From contig JAUVXD010000011.1 in the NCBI GenBank assembly GCA_030603805.1, forward strand, positions 1 through 59,948: 59,948 nucleotides of DNA, written 5' to 3'. The notes under the pieces are model-generated. The model did not search any database, had not been told where the DNA came from, and saw only the letters and a program-made list of their open reading frames with translations. A program made the position numbers and the translations under genes. This DNA is from Acholeplasmataceae bacterium (GTDB lineage: Bacteria > Bacillota_I > Bacilli_A > Acholeplasmatales > Acholeplasmataceae). Positions 49,210-58,264 of this stretch are shown piece after piece; position 1 is the first letter of the stretch, and each line of letters starts with the position of its first letter.

Positions 49210-50144
49210 AGTTAAAAATTAAACATTTGATCAGGGATCTAGAATTAGAACTTCTAACCAACATCAAATCTCTCGAAAGAGAAGTCAAATCTGAAATGTT
49301 ATCTAGACCAGGTGTTGAACTTGCTGGGTTCTTAGATTTCTTTGATGCAGAAAGACTGATTTTAATTGGTTCTAAAGAATCACACTTTTTAAGACTCCTC
49401 CCTTATGATATTAGAAGACAACGTGTTGAAGATATGTTTATGAAAAATCCTCCAGGCGTTATCTTTTCAATTAATGTCGATATTGAAGATTTATTTTATG
49501 AGCTTGGCAACATGTATAATGTCGCAATCTTAAGAAGTAAATCTAGAACAACCCCATTATCTGGACAGTTATATCAGTATTTACATAGTAAGCTTGCACC
49601 TAGAACATCTCTTCATGGGGTCTTACTAGATATTCATGGTATGGGAACTTTAATTACGGGGAAATCTGGGATTGGTAAAAGTGAAACCGCACTAGAACTG
49701 ATTAAAAGAGGACACCTTTTAATCAGTGATGACCGTGTGGATATCTTCGAAGCAGCACCTGGTGTCTTAATTGGCAGTGCACCTAAAATTTTAGAGAAGT
49801 TTATTGAAATTCGAGGGATTGGGATTGTGGATGTTGTTTCCATGTTTGGGGCAGGGGCTTATCGTGAAAATAAAAAGATAAGACTCGTGATTGAACTTGA
49901 ACATTGGAAAAAAGGAAAACAATATGACCGTTTAGGTATTGAAACTGAGACCACTAAAATCTTTAATACAGAAATCGCAAAAATTACAATCCCCATTTTA
50001 CCGGGACGTAATGTAGCAACACTCGTTGAAAGTGCTGCAATGAATCAAAAACTGAAATATTTAGGCTATAATGCGGCCTATGAACTGACTCAAGCAGTTA
50101 AGCTCAAAGCATCAGGTATGGGAAGGGATGAAGACGATGAATGA
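49206..50144 (+). CDS. hprK: HPr kinase/phosphorylase
   Basis: HprK phosphorylates and dephosphorylates Ser46 of HPr according to the energy state, producing the CcpA corepressor. The 312-residue protein has the Walker A GKSGIGKSET (residues about 155), ISDDRVD, and the HprK signature EIRGIGIVDV. Its presence argues for carbon catabolite control in this organism and makes the sugar operon at 6473 a plausible target. Order hprK-lgt-ppaX is the classic Firmicutes one. Confidence 0.95.
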   Translation: MKLKIKHLIRDLELELLTNIKSLEREVKSEMLSRPGVELAGFLDFFDAERLILIGSKESHFLRLLPYDIRRQRVEDMFMKNPPGVIFSINVDIEDLFYELGNMYNVAILRSKSRTTPLSGQLYQYLHSKLAPRTSLHGVLLDIHGMGTLITGKSGIGKSETALELIKRGHLLISDDRVDIFEAAPGVLIGSAPKILEKFIEIRGIGIVDVVSMFGAGAYRENKKIRLVIELEHWKKGKQYDRLGIETETTKIFNTEIAKITIPILPGRNVATLVESAAMNQKLKYLGYNAAYELTQAVKLKASGMGRDEDDE

Positions 50145-51075
50145 ATTGATAAAAAAACATAAGAAGGTTTTATTAGGATACGGGTTACCCCTATTGATTT
50201 TTTTTGTGATGATATTTCTTGCAGTGGTGCCACAAAGTGGCGTGCCTTATAACAATATCGCAGTCGATTTGGGGTTTGCACAAATCGCCTGGTATGCTGT
50301 ATTTATTTTAACTGGGATTTCTCTAGCCGCTTATTTAACCTATAATGAGTTTAAAAGAGTCGGTTGGGATACAGAAGTCTTATTTGATGGCTTACTATAT
50401 GCAGTACCCTTATCCATTGTAGGATCTAGACTTTACTATGTCTTATTTGATCCAGTCGATCGTTATGATTCTTTTATTGATGTCATTAATGTCACCAATG
50501 GCGGTCTATCGATTCATGGGGCAGTCATTACGGCATTCATCTTTGTTGTTATTTTTACACGTATTAAAAAGATTAATTTCTGGTTACTTGCAGATATGCT
50601 CGCGATTGGCTTTTTAGTCGGTCAAATTGTGGGTCGTTGGGGCAATTTTATGAATCAGGAAGCTTATGGTCCTGTGATTCAGTCACAGTGGATCATCGAT
50701 ATCCTTCCTGGATTTATTCGTAACCAAATGATGATTTCAGGGTTTTATCACCATCCCACATTCTTATATGAAGGCTTATGGAATTTCTTAGGTCTTGTCC
50801 TACTCTTAGTTGCAAGACGTAAGCGTTGGTTTAAAGTTGGAGATACGATGGGTTTATACTTAATTTGGTATGGACTAGGTCGTGGTGCCATTATTGAACC
50901 GCTCCGCGTTGGAGGTCATCCAACGGATGCTTTAAGAATGTTTGGTCTACCAGCGAATATCATTTTATCTTTAGGTCTATTTATGCTCGGTGGGATTTTA
51001 CTGATTGTTATTAAGCATTATCTCATTAAAGACCAAAAATATTATGTCGATATGTTGGTCGAAACGCATGATTAA
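50137..51075 (+). CDS. lgt: Prolipoprotein diacylglyceryl transferase
   Basis: Lgt attaches diacylglycerol to the lipobox cysteine of prolipoproteins, here including those encoded at 16670 and 23079. The 312-residue membrane protein has about seven helices, the catalytic HGA in SIHGAVI, the signature GRWGNFMNQEAYG and HPTFLYEGLWN. A start at 50128 would sit on the SD GGAAGGG, so the ATG at 50137 is chosen. It overlaps hprK by 8 bases and ppaX by 8. Confidence 0.95.
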   Translation: MNELIKKHKKVLLGYGLPLLIFFVMIFLAVVPQSGVPYNNIAVDLGFAQIAWYAVFILTGISLAAYLTYNEFKRVGWDTEVLFDGLLYAVPLSIVGSRLYYVLFDPVDRYDSFIDVINVTNGGLSIHGAVITAFIFVVIFTRIKKINFWLLADMLAIGFLVGQIVGRWGNFMNQEAYGPVIQSQWIIDILPGFIRNQMMISGFYHHPTFLYEGLWNFLGLVLLLVARRKRWFKVGDTMGLYLIWYGLGRGAIIEPLRVGGHPTDALRMFGLPANIILSLGLFMLGGILLIVIKHYLIKDQKYYVDMLVETHD

Positions 51076-51703
51076 AACGGTACTACTCGACTTAGATGGT
51101 ACGTTAATTGATACCACAGGCATTATTATCGATGCCTTCATTAAAACATTTGAGAAATTCTTTCCTCAAGTGGTTTTATCTGATGAAGAGTTATCCAACC
51201 TCTTAGGACAAACACTGTTTAAAACATTTGGATTTTATGCTGACTCTAAAGAACAAGTCGATGATATCGTTAAATACTATCGAGAAGTCTCTAACCAAAT
51301 GATTGAAAACGGTCTTGAAGCATTTCCTAAAGCAAAAGAAACACTCGCCTTTTTAAAGAAAAAGGGGATTAAAGTGGGTATTGTGACATCGAAGATGCGC
51401 ACAGTTGCAACATATCATTTAGAACTTACAGGATTAATCAGCTATATTGATGGGATTATTGGTTATGAAGATGTCGTTAGACACAAACCCGATCAAGAAC
51501 CAATTATTAAAGCACTAGACTTGCTTCATGCTAAAAAGAGACAAACCGTTTATGTAGGTGATCACGAAAATGATATCAAAGCTGCAAAAAGTGCAGGCAT
51601 TTATGCATGCGCAGTCACTTATAGCAGAAGACTTAAAGAAATGCTTTTTGAACAACCAGACTATGTCATTGATGAACTAGAAAATTTGAAAGATTTGATT
51701 TAA
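51068..51703 (+). CDS. ppaX: HAD phosphatase, PpaX-like pyrophosphatase
   Basis: A 211-residue HAD-superfamily enzyme. Motif I is DLDGTLIDT with the catalytic aspartates, motif II GIVTSKM, and motif III/IV VGDHENDIKAAKSAG. In Firmicutes PpaX hydrolyses the pyrophosphate made by HprK during HPr dephosphorylation and is encoded beside hprK and lgt, as here; a phosphoglycolate phosphatase-type activity is the alternative. A longer frame from 51005 overlaps lgt and lacks the HAD N-terminus. Confidence 0.85.
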   Translation: MIKTVLLDLDGTLIDTTGIIIDAFIKTFEKFFPQVVLSDEELSNLLGQTLFKTFGFYADSKEQVDDIVKYYREVSNQMIENGLEAFPKAKETLAFLKKKGIKVGIVTSKMRTVATYHLELTGLISYIDGIIGYEDVVRHKPDQEPIIKALDLLHAKKRQTVYVGDHENDIKAAKSAGIYACAVTYSRRLKEMLFEQPDYVIDELENLKDLI

Positions 51704-51719
51704 AAGGAGAATGAAAAAC

Positions 51720-52631
51720 ATGATTTATGACGTCTTAATTATTGGTGCTGGTCCAGCAGGGATTACCGCAGCCATTTACGCAAAACGAGCAAACTTGAAG
51801 GTTGCGATGTTCGAAAAGGACACGCCTGGCGGTCAACTTTCAAAATATAATGAAATTGAAAACTATACAGGGGCAAAAAAAGTTGCAGGCTATGAGCTTG
51901 CAACCATGATGATTGATCATGCTTATGAACTGGATATTGAAGTCATCTATGATGAAGTCTTAGAAGTCAAACTTGAAGGTAATTTAAAGAAACTCATCAC
52001 ACCAAATCAAACCTATGAAGCAAAGACCGTCATTATTGCATCAGGTAATGTACCTAGAAGACTTGGTGTTGAAAATGAAGATAAACTTGCTATGAATGGG
52101 ATTAGCTGGTGTGCCATTTGTGATGGACCACTTTATAAAGAAAGAAAAGTTGTGGTGATTGGTGGCGGCAATAGTGCTGTTGAAGAAGCATCCTACCTTG
52201 CAACGCTTGCAACGCATGTGACTTTAGTTCAAAACCTTGATTTCTTAACTGCGGATAAGAAAGCTCAAGATATTTTACTCAAACATCAAAATGTGGATAT
52301 CTATTATGGGTCTACTGTTAATAAATTTCTCATGAATGACCAAGGTTTAACCGGTGTTGAAATTAAGACCAAAGAAGGACTTAAGACCATAGATGCCGAT
52401 GGCGTCTTCGAATATGTTGGATTAATTCCAGTTACTGATTTTGTCAAAGACTTAGGCATCACCGACAAATGGGGCTATATTAAGGCCAATGAAAAAATGG
52501 AAACAGACGTCCCTGGCATTTATGCAGCAGGTGATGTCATCGTTAAACAAATTAGACAAGTGGTCACTGCAGCTGCAGATGGTGCGATTGCTGCACAAAA
52601 TGCTTTAAAATATATCGAAACCTGGGAGTAA
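51720..52631 (+). CDS. trxB: Thioredoxin reductase
   Basis: A flavoprotein that reduces thioredoxin with NADPH. FAD-binding GAGPAG lies at the N-terminus. The redox-active pair C131-A-I-C134 is in WCAICDG, the NADPH motif reads GGGNSAVEEA, and the C-terminal YAAGDV binds FAD. The ATG at 51711 touches the SD AAAGGAGA, so 51720 is the better start, giving 303 residues. It lies 16 bases after ppaX. Confidence 0.94.
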   Translation: MIYDVLIIGAGPAGITAAIYAKRANLKVAMFEKDTPGGQLSKYNEIENYTGAKKVAGYELATMMIDHAYELDIEVIYDEVLEVKLEGNLKKLITPNQTYEAKTVIIASGNVPRRLGVENEDKLAMNGISWCAICDGPLYKERKVVVIGGGNSAVEEASYLATLATHVTLVQNLDFLTADKKAQDILLKHQNVDIYYGSTVNKFLMNDQGLTGVEIKTKEGLKTIDADGVFEYVGLIPVTDFVKDLGITDKWGYIKANEKMETDVPGIYAAGDVIVKQIRQVVTAAADGAIAAQNALKYIETWE

Positions 52632-52634
52632 CAT

Positions 52635-53573
52635 TTGAGCTTTGCACGTACAGTCAAAGAGGAATTGGTCACAATTCCGGTTGAGCTTGAAGAACAGCTT
52701 GCAGAATTTTCTGCATTCATCAATCTCAATGGAGAATTTCATATTCAAGAGAAGAAGAAAATGCTCGACTTCAAAAGTAATAATCCAACCGTTGCCAAAC
52801 GGTTTTTACAGCTTGTTAGAACGCTTTATCAAGCGGAAACGAGTCTCATTACCCAAAAGCTTAATAAACTCAAACAAAGACAAGCCATCATCATTAGAAT
52901 TCAATCTAGGGTCGAAGATATTATCAATGAACATGGACTTTTAGATAAACCGATTGAAAATCAAGAATTGATGTGTGCAACTCCTGAAGCAAAAAAATCT
53001 TTCTTAAGAGCAGCCTTTTTATCTGGTGGGTCCATTAACCACCCCAAAACTGCAGAATATCATTTAGAGATTTTTTCAAGAGATCCTAATCAAATTGTCT
53101 TCATTCAATCTTTATTAACATTTTTTGATTTGAATGCAAAAATAACAAAGCGAAGAAATGGCTATATTTGCTATTTGAAGGATGCTGAAGGTATTAGTGA
53201 TTTCTTGCAGATTGTCGGTGCTCAAAATTCGCTTTTCCAATTTGAAGATATTAGAATCAAACGGGATTTTAATAATTCAATTAATCGCGTGATGAATTGT
53301 GAAATCGCCAATGAAAAGAAAGCTTTTCAAGCAGCGATGGATCAAATAAGAGATATTGAACTGATAGAAACCTATGTGCCAAGGCATACCATCGATCAAA
53401 AGATTATGATGGTTATGGATTTAAGAAAAGCATATCCGGAATCCACCTTAATGGAACTTGTAGCAGCTTACGAAGAAACATTTCATGAAACCATTAGTAA
53501 ATCTGGACTCAATCATCGTTTAGTTAAAATTAGACAAATGGCAGATGTCATTCGAGAAGGGAAAACATCATGA
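52635..53573 (+). CDS. whiA: WhiA-family regulator
   Basis: WhiA has an N-terminal LAGLIDADG-like fold and a C-terminal helix-turn-helix; in Firmicutes it affects cell division and chromosome segregation. The family start MSFARTVKEEL is seen from a TTG at 52635, behind GGGAG. The 312 residues contain RAAFLSGGSINHP and a C-terminal HTH (LMELVAAYEETFHETISKSGLNH region). The trxB-whiA neighbourhood is conserved, but yvcJ and yvcK, which usually stand between, are absent. Confidence 0.92.
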   Translation: MSFARTVKEELVTIPVELEEQLAEFSAFINLNGEFHIQEKKKMLDFKSNNPTVAKRFLQLVRTLYQAETSLITQKLNKLKQRQAIIIRIQSRVEDIINEHGLLDKPIENQELMCATPEAKKSFLRAAFLSGGSINHPKTAEYHLEIFSRDPNQIVFIQSLLTFFDLNAKITKRRNGYICYLKDAEGISDFLQIVGAQNSLFQFEDIRIKRDFNNSINRVMNCEIANEKKAFQAAMDQIRDIELIETYVPRHTIDQKIMMVMDLRKAYPESTLMELVAAYEETFHETISKSGLNHRLVKIRQMADVIREGKTS

Positions 53574-53926
53574 TTATCGGTATTGGTATTGATTTAGTCG
53601 ATTTAAATCGGATTAAAGAATTGATGGATGATCGTTTCATCAATCGAATTTTATCAAGTGACGAAAAAAAGATGTTTGAAAATATCGCGGCTGAAAATAC
53701 AAAACTTTCCTTTTTAGGCGGAAGATTTGCAGCTAAAGAAGCCTTATTTAAAGCAATCTCTAAAGGACACGGAAAAACCTATTACACGGACTTCTCCATA
53801 TTAAATCATGAAAATGGAAGCCCATATGTTTTAACAGATTTCTTTAAAGATGATGAAATCATACACATTTCCATCACCCATACAGATGACCATGCCATCG
53901 CGTATGTGATGATTGAAAAACTTTAA
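53570..53926 (+). CDS. acpS: Holo-[acyl-carrier-protein] synthase
   Basis: AcpS transfers phosphopantetheine from CoA to ACP. The 118-residue protein has GIGIDLVDLNRI with the metal-binding aspartate, GRFAAKEALFKA, and the C-terminal HISITHTDDHAIA. It overlaps whiA by ATGA. It is the last gene of the hprK-to-acpS unit, and the next promoter lies 18 bases after its stop. Confidence 0.95.
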   Translation: MIIGIGIDLVDLNRIKELMDDRFINRILSSDEKKMFENIAAENTKLSFLGGRFAAKEALFKAISKGHGKTYYTDFSILNHENGSPYVLTDFFKDDEIIHISITHTDDHAIAYVMIEKL

Positions 53927-53943
53927 CATAATTACTCATAAAG

Positions 53944-53972
53944 TTGTATTTTTAAGGGTAATTCGGTATAAT
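53944..53972 (+). promoter_or_regulatory. Promoter of the gene at 53996
   Basis: TTGTAT (53944-53949), 17 bases, TATAAT (53967-53972). Confidence 0.65.
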
Positions 53973-53995
53973 TCAAATGAATAGGATGTGACATT

Positions 53996-54649
53996 ATGGC
54001 GAGAGTTCAACAACCTCAAAAAAATAGTAAACCAGTCGCTAAGACTCAAGCTTCAAAAAATCCAAAAAGCAAGCAAGAGTTAGCGAAGACAAACCCCAAA
54101 AGAGAACCATCAAAAAACGAGATTTTATTTTTCCGTATTGGATTGATGGTCATTGCGTTAACCATCATTACAGTCACCATTATCTTCATCATTCAATACT
54201 TCATGGATAAAGAAGAAGAAAAGGGTATTTTTGATGATTATACACACATTACAGCATCAGATTTAAGATATCTAACTTATAATCATGGCGATAGTACGTA
54301 TGGCATGTTTGATTTCTTTATGGGCAAAGAAGAGTATGAAGATTTATATCAAGCCATTACCGATAACAATTATATCTATGTGTATTTCTATAGAGCATCC
54401 GATTTAAATGATACAATCGTTGAGCAGATTAAAGCGATGGATTTAGAAGGTAAGGCATTCTTCTTGATTAATTTAGATACAGCGGATGGTCAATCTGTTT
54501 TTACAAACGGTGAACTTAGTCATTTAAATTTAGATCAATCAAGACAACAAATGCTTCTAACCTTTGATGTTGATGGTGCAAACCCTCAAACATTTAGATT
54601 AGATTCAGTAGCCAATCAAATTAGAATTACCTTAAATACAATCAACTAA
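53996..54649 (+). CDS. Anchored protein, possibly a cysteine-free thioredoxin fold
   Basis: A 217-residue protein with a Lys/Gln-rich cytoplasmic start (about 40 residues), one membrane helix (about 45-67) and an extracytoplasmic domain. Within that domain IYVYFYRASDLNDTIVEQIKAMD and then FFLINLDTADG recall the first strands and helix of thioredoxin-like proteins, but the CxxC position carries no cysteine. That reading is inference. Start: ATG behind AGGA. Confidence 0.7.
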   Translation: MARVQQPQKNSKPVAKTQASKNPKSKQELAKTNPKREPSKNEILFFRIGLMVIALTIITVTIIFIIQYFMDKEEEKGIFDDYTHITASDLRYLTYNHGDSTYGMFDFFMGKEEYEDLYQAITDNNYIYVYFYRASDLNDTIVEQIKAMDLEGKAFFLINLDTADGQSVFTNGELSHLNLDQSRQQMLLTFDVDGANPQTFRLDSVANQIRITLNTIN

Positions 54650-54653
54650 TATG

Positions 54654-54675
54654 AAAGGGCTCAGCCCTTTTGTGC
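54654..54675 (+). terminator. Weak terminator before tex
   Basis: AAAGGGC/GCCCTTT stem with a 3-nt loop, but only a short T tail, so read-through into tex is possible. Confidence 0.45.
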
Positions 54676-54692
54676 TATAAGGGAGACTTTAT

Positions 54693-56870
54693 ATGAATGA
54701 ACAAATTATTAAAGAAATTAAAAAAACTTTAGGTGTTGCTGAGGAAAAAATCGTTACAGTTTTAAATTTGCTGAATGAAGGTAATACCATTCCCTTCATC
54801 GCAAGATACCGTAAAGAAGCAACCGGCGGTCTTGATGAAGAACAAATTAATGAAATTTATAAGTCCTGGGAATACGCAAATAACCTACTAGAGAGAAAAG
54901 AACAAGTCATTCGCTTAATCGATGAAAAAGGCATGCTTACAGAAGAGTTAAAAGCAGAGATTTTAAAAGCTCAAAAGCTTGTTGAAGTTGAAGATTTATA
55001 TCGTCCCTTTAAGGAAAAGAAAAAGACCAAAGCAACCGAAGCGATTGCTAAGGGTCTTGAACCACTGGCTAATTTTTTACTGATGTTTCCATCTAGTGAT
55101 GTTTTAGAAGAAGCGAAGAAATTTTTAAACGATCAAGTTAAATCCGTCGATGAAGCATTAGAAGGTGCGAAGTACATTATAGCAGAATTTATTTCAGATG
55201 ATGCCAATTATAGAAAATCGCTTCGTGAAGAGATGGTCAAGCATGGCGTTGTTGTCACACAACTTAAGAAAAATGCTGTAGACGAAAGAAAAGTCTATGA
55301 GATTTATTATGATTATAATGAACCTGTTTCTAAGATTAAGCCTCACCGAATTTTAGCGATTAACCGCGCTGAAAATGAAAAGATTATTAATGTTAAAATT
55401 GAGCTTGACCGTGAGCGTATGTTAAGTTATTTGGAGCGAAAAATTATTAAAAAGGAAGAATCAACTGCAACCCCTTATCTTAAGGAAGCGATTGAAGATT
55501 CTTTAAAGCGTTTAGTTTATCCTTCATTAGAAAGAGAAGTGCGCTCAGAACTCACTGAAAAAGGTGAAGAACAAGCGATTGACATCTTCTCAATGAACTT
55601 AAACAAACTGCTTTTACAACCACCGATGAAAGGTAAAGTCGTTTTAGGCATTGACCCAGCCTTTAGAACAGGATGTAAATTATCTGTTGTTAATGAACAA
55701 GGTAAGGTCTTAGAAAAAGGTGTGATTTATCCTCATGAGAAAACACTCGGTGGCACAATTTCAGATCAACAAATTAAAGATTCTCAAATTAAATTATTAC
55801 AACTCATTAAAAAGCATAAGGTTGAACTGATTGCGATCGGCAACGGGACAGCATCAAGAGAAACAGAAAGCTTTGTTGCAGATCTTATTCGTTCTGTTGG
55901 AATGAAGGTTTCTTATGTGATTGTTAATGAGGCCGGGGCTTCTGTTTATTCTGCATCTGAACTTGCAAGAGAAGAGTTTCCTGATTTTTCAGTGGAAGAA
56001 AGATCTGCAGCCTCCATTGCAAGAAGATTACAAGACCCTCTATCAGAACTTGTTAAAATTGATCCTAAATCGATTGGTGTAGGTCAATATCAACATGATG
56101 TGACGCCCAAGAAATTAAATGATTCATTAAACTTCGTGGTCACTCAAGCGGTGAACCAAGTTGGAGTCAATATCAATACAGCAAGTAAAGCACTTTTAAT
56201 GTATGTATCAGGCTTAAATAAATCCAGTGCTGAAAATATTGTAAAATATAGAGATTCAGTGGGTAAGTTTAATAATAGACAAGAAATCTTGAAAGTCCCC
56301 AAGCTTGGAGCAAAGAGCTTTGAGCAATCTGTAGGATTCTTAAGAATTCCAGATGGCAATGAAGCACTCGATATGACTGCAGTTCACCCAGAGTCTTATG
56401 GGATTGCTAAAAAGATTATGAAGATGTATAACATCACCGGTGAAATGTTTGGAAGAGATATCGTAAAGGATGCAGTGGCATCCCTTGACCGTAAGAAGAT
56501 TCAAGAAGAACTTGGCGTAGATAAGTATACACTTGATGATATTTTAGATGCGTTTGTTGCACCTCTTAGAGACCCACGTGATCAATTTGCTCAACCGATT
56601 TTAAGAAGTGATATTTTAAAGTTAGAAGACTTATCGGTTGGTATGGAGTTAGAGGGTACCGTGAGAAACGTGGTAGACTTTGGTGCATTTATTGATGTTG
56701 GGCTAAAAGAAGATGGATTACTTCATATTTCTAAGATTGCTAAACATTATATTAAGCATCCTAAGGATGTCTTAAATGTTGGGGATATCGTAAAGGTTTT
56801 TGTCTTAAATATTGACTTAAATAAAGGCAAAGTTGGTTTAACTATGCTTAAGGATACACTACCAAAATAA
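54693..56870 (+). CDS. tex: Tex-family RNA-binding protein
   Basis: Tex proteins bind nucleic acid and influence transcription; the exact role is unsettled. The 725 residues show the N-terminal helical domain (ATGGLDEEQINEIY), a YqgF/RNase H-like domain (VLGIDPAFRTGCKL), tandem HhH (VNINTASKALLMYVSGL and VPKLGAKSFEQ) and a C-terminal S1 domain (VRNVVDFGAFIDVG). Start: ATG behind GGGAG. Full length. Confidence 0.95.
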   Translation: MNEQIIKEIKKTLGVAEEKIVTVLNLLNEGNTIPFIARYRKEATGGLDEEQINEIYKSWEYANNLLERKEQVIRLIDEKGMLTEELKAEILKAQKLVEVEDLYRPFKEKKKTKATEAIAKGLEPLANFLLMFPSSDVLEEAKKFLNDQVKSVDEALEGAKYIIAEFISDDANYRKSLREEMVKHGVVVTQLKKNAVDERKVYEIYYDYNEPVSKIKPHRILAINRAENEKIINVKIELDRERMLSYLERKIIKKEESTATPYLKEAIEDSLKRLVYPSLEREVRSELTEKGEEQAIDIFSMNLNKLLLQPPMKGKVVLGIDPAFRTGCKLSVVNEQGKVLEKGVIYPHEKTLGGTISDQQIKDSQIKLLQLIKKHKVELIAIGNGTASRETESFVADLIRSVGMKVSYVIVNEAGASVYSASELAREEFPDFSVEERSAASIARRLQDPLSELVKIDPKSIGVGQYQHDVTPKKLNDSLNFVVTQAVNQVGVNINTASKALLMYVSGLNKSSAENIVKYRDSVGKFNNRQEILKVPKLGAKSFEQSVGFLRIPDGNEALDMTAVHPESYGIAKKIMKMYNITGEMFGRDIVKDAVASLDRKKIQEELGVDKYTLDDILDAFVAPLRDPRDQFAQPILRSDILKLEDLSVGMELEGTVRNVVDFGAFIDVGLKEDGLLHISKIAKHYIKHPKDVLNVGDIVKVFVLNIDLNKGKVGLTMLKDTLPK

Positions 56871-56880
56871 TTGACCGATG

Positions 56881-56906
56881 GAACGTGATGAACTCACGTT
56901 CTTTTT
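56881..56906 (+). terminator. Terminator after tex
   Basis: GAACGTGA/TCACGTTC stem with a 5-nt loop and T5 tail. Confidence 0.85.
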
Positions 56907-56925
56907 GTTTAAAAATGGAGGTTGG

Positions 56926-56954
56926 TTGCAATTTTTGATAGATAAGGCTAAAAT
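56926..56954 (+). promoter_or_regulatory. Promoter of the DUF2500-like gene
   Basis: TTGCAA (56926-56931), 17 bases, TAAAAT (56949-56954). Confidence 0.45.
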
Positions 56955-57009
56955 CAAGATAAGAACATTCATCTTTGAAAGGCATTGATAGTTTTAGTGG
57001 AGGGTTCAA

Positions 57010-57666
57010 ATGGAAACTTTTATCATTTCAGGATTGATTGTTATGGCAGTAACAATTGTGGGGATTGCAGCTGCGATTTATGTGATGTCTGATCAAAAAA
57101 AGAGAAATGAACTTTCTCCGATCAACAGCACAACAGCAACCCTCTTATCTAAAGATATTTACCATAAAGATGATGAAAAACAGTATGTAATTGATTTGAA
57201 GTTAAGATCTGGAAAGAAGAGATCTTTCGAGGTTGTTAAAAAGATGTGGCTTCATCTTCATGAAGGTGATCAAGGGATTTTGACTCATAAGGGATCTGAG
57301 CTGATTGATTTTGTCGTTAAGAAATCCTTATATCATGAGCATAAATCATTTTTTAAGAATAATATTAAAACAGAACCCATATTATATTTTTATGGAGAAG
57401 CTAAAGAGTTAGGGTTAAATATCTTTAGTGATCGAAAAATAGAAATAGATTTAAACGATGTATCATATTTAATCAAAGAGATTAAAGAGGATCAAACAGA
57501 CTGGTTTTTTTCAGTGACAACTCAGGATAATCGAACACTCCAAATTGAACGTTTTAGTCCAACAGAAGTTAAGGTAAGTTCTTGGATTAAAACTGAGGAA
57601 TCCTTCCATATTATCCCTATAGATTCATTGTTTAAAGAAATTGAATTGTTTGCAGGTAAATCTTAA
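57010..57666 (+). CDS. DUF2500-like membrane-anchored protein
   Basis: One N-terminal helix (about residues 4-26) is followed by a short beta-rich domain in which KKRSFEVVKKMW and LHEGDQGILTHKG match the DUF2500 pattern (about residues 40-105). About 110 further residues of unknown type form the C-terminus. No function is established. Start: ATG behind TGGAGGG. It is a single gene with its own promoter. Confidence 0.65.
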   Translation: METFIISGLIVMAVTIVGIAAAIYVMSDQKKRNELSPINSTTATLLSKDIYHKDDEKQYVIDLKLRSGKKRSFEVVKKMWLHLHEGDQGILTHKGSELIDFVVKKSLYHEHKSFFKNNIKTEPILYFYGEAKELGLNIFSDRKIEIDLNDVSYLIKEIKEDQTDWFFSVTTQDNRTLQIERFSPTEVKVSSWIKTEESFHIIPIDSLFKEIELFAGKS

Positions 57667-57698
57667 GATTCATAAGATTCTAAATGTTGATAAATAGG

Positions 57699-57727
57699 TT
57701 GACAAATGAGTTAAAATACGCTATTCT
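57699..57727 (+). promoter_or_regulatory. Promoter of the tRNA pair
   Basis: Consensus TTGACA (57699-57704), 17 bases, TATTCT (57722-57727). A GCGC/GCGC hairpin (57733-57744) lies in the precursor leader. Confidence 0.75.
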
Positions 57728-57759
57728 ATAAGGGCGCAAAAGCGCAGGATAAATCAGGT

Positions 57760-57850
57760 GGAGTAGTACTCAAGTGGCTAAAGAGGCACCCCTGCTAAGG
57801 GTGTAGGCTGGGAAACTGGTGCGAGGGTTCAAATCCCTCCTGCTCCGCCA
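57760..57850 (+). tRNA. tRNA-Ser (anticodon GCU)
   Basis: A 91-base class II tRNA. Acceptor GGAGTAG pairs with CTGCTCC, the anticodon loop is CTGCTAA (GCT, reads AGC/AGU), a long variable arm (TAGGCTGGGAAACTGGTGC) is present, the T arm is GAGGG/CCCTC, and CCA is encoded. Confidence 0.96.
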
Positions 57851-57856
57851 CCTGTT

Positions 57857-57932
57857 GGCCCGTTGGAGAAACGGTTAACTCACATGCCTTTCACGCATGC
57901 ATTCACGGGTTCGAATCCCGTACGGGTCACCA
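57857..57932 (+). tRNA. tRNA-Glu (anticodon UUC)
   Basis: A 76-base tRNA. Acceptor GGCCCGT pairs with ACGGGTC, anticodon stem CATGC/GCATG holds loop CTTTCAC (TTC), T arm CGGG/CCCG with TTCGAAT loop, CCA encoded. It is co-transcribed with tRNA-Ser, 6 bases apart. Confidence 0.96.
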
Positions 57933-57947
57933 ATATGATTATGAAAC

Positions 57948-57977
57948 GCTCTTCTCACCCGTGGGAAGGGCTTTTTA
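57948..57977 (+). terminator. Terminator of the tRNA pair
   Basis: GCTCTTCTCAC pairs with GTGGGAAGGGC (GU wobbles included), followed by TTTTT. Confidence 0.75.
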
Positions 57978-58264
57978 TATTTATATTCATAGGGAGTTTT
58001 AATTTCTTTGAAAGTACAAAAGTTAGAAAACTTGTTGGTTTGATTGCTTTTAATGAAAAAGACTCAATCAATCAAAACTTATATCAACATAAGCATAATT
58101 ACAGCCAAAAAAAGTCTTTTCATGTTTATTTTTTAAATTTATCCGAAAAAACCAACTTATGTTGGTGTAAGTTTTGTAGTTTTTGTTAATGAGTCACGAC
58201 TCGTGATATAATTGTTATAAATAATACGAGATAAACAACACAATTGTACTTTGGAGGGGAATAT
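57978..58264. other. Non-coding gap with small inverted repeats
   Basis: No convincing gene is seen here. Inverted repeats are TTGATTG/CAATCAA near 58035-58075 and ACCAAC/GTTGGT at 58151-58166. The composition is more AT-rich than the core genes, and this marks the start of the accessory part of the window. Confidence 0.5.
58194..58212 (+). promoter_or_regulatory. Palindrome abutting an extended -10
   Basis: TCACGA-C-TCGTGA (58194-58206) directly touches TATAAT (58207-58212); the TGA of the palindrome supplies the extended -10. TTGTTA at 58183-58188 is a possible -35. This geometry would let a dimeric repressor block the promoter of the gene at 58265. Confidence 0.45.

Noticed and set aside
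57863-58189. 108-codon ORF downstream of the tRNAs
   Set aside because: It begins inside tRNA-Glu, crosses its terminator, has no SD, and the product has no family pattern.
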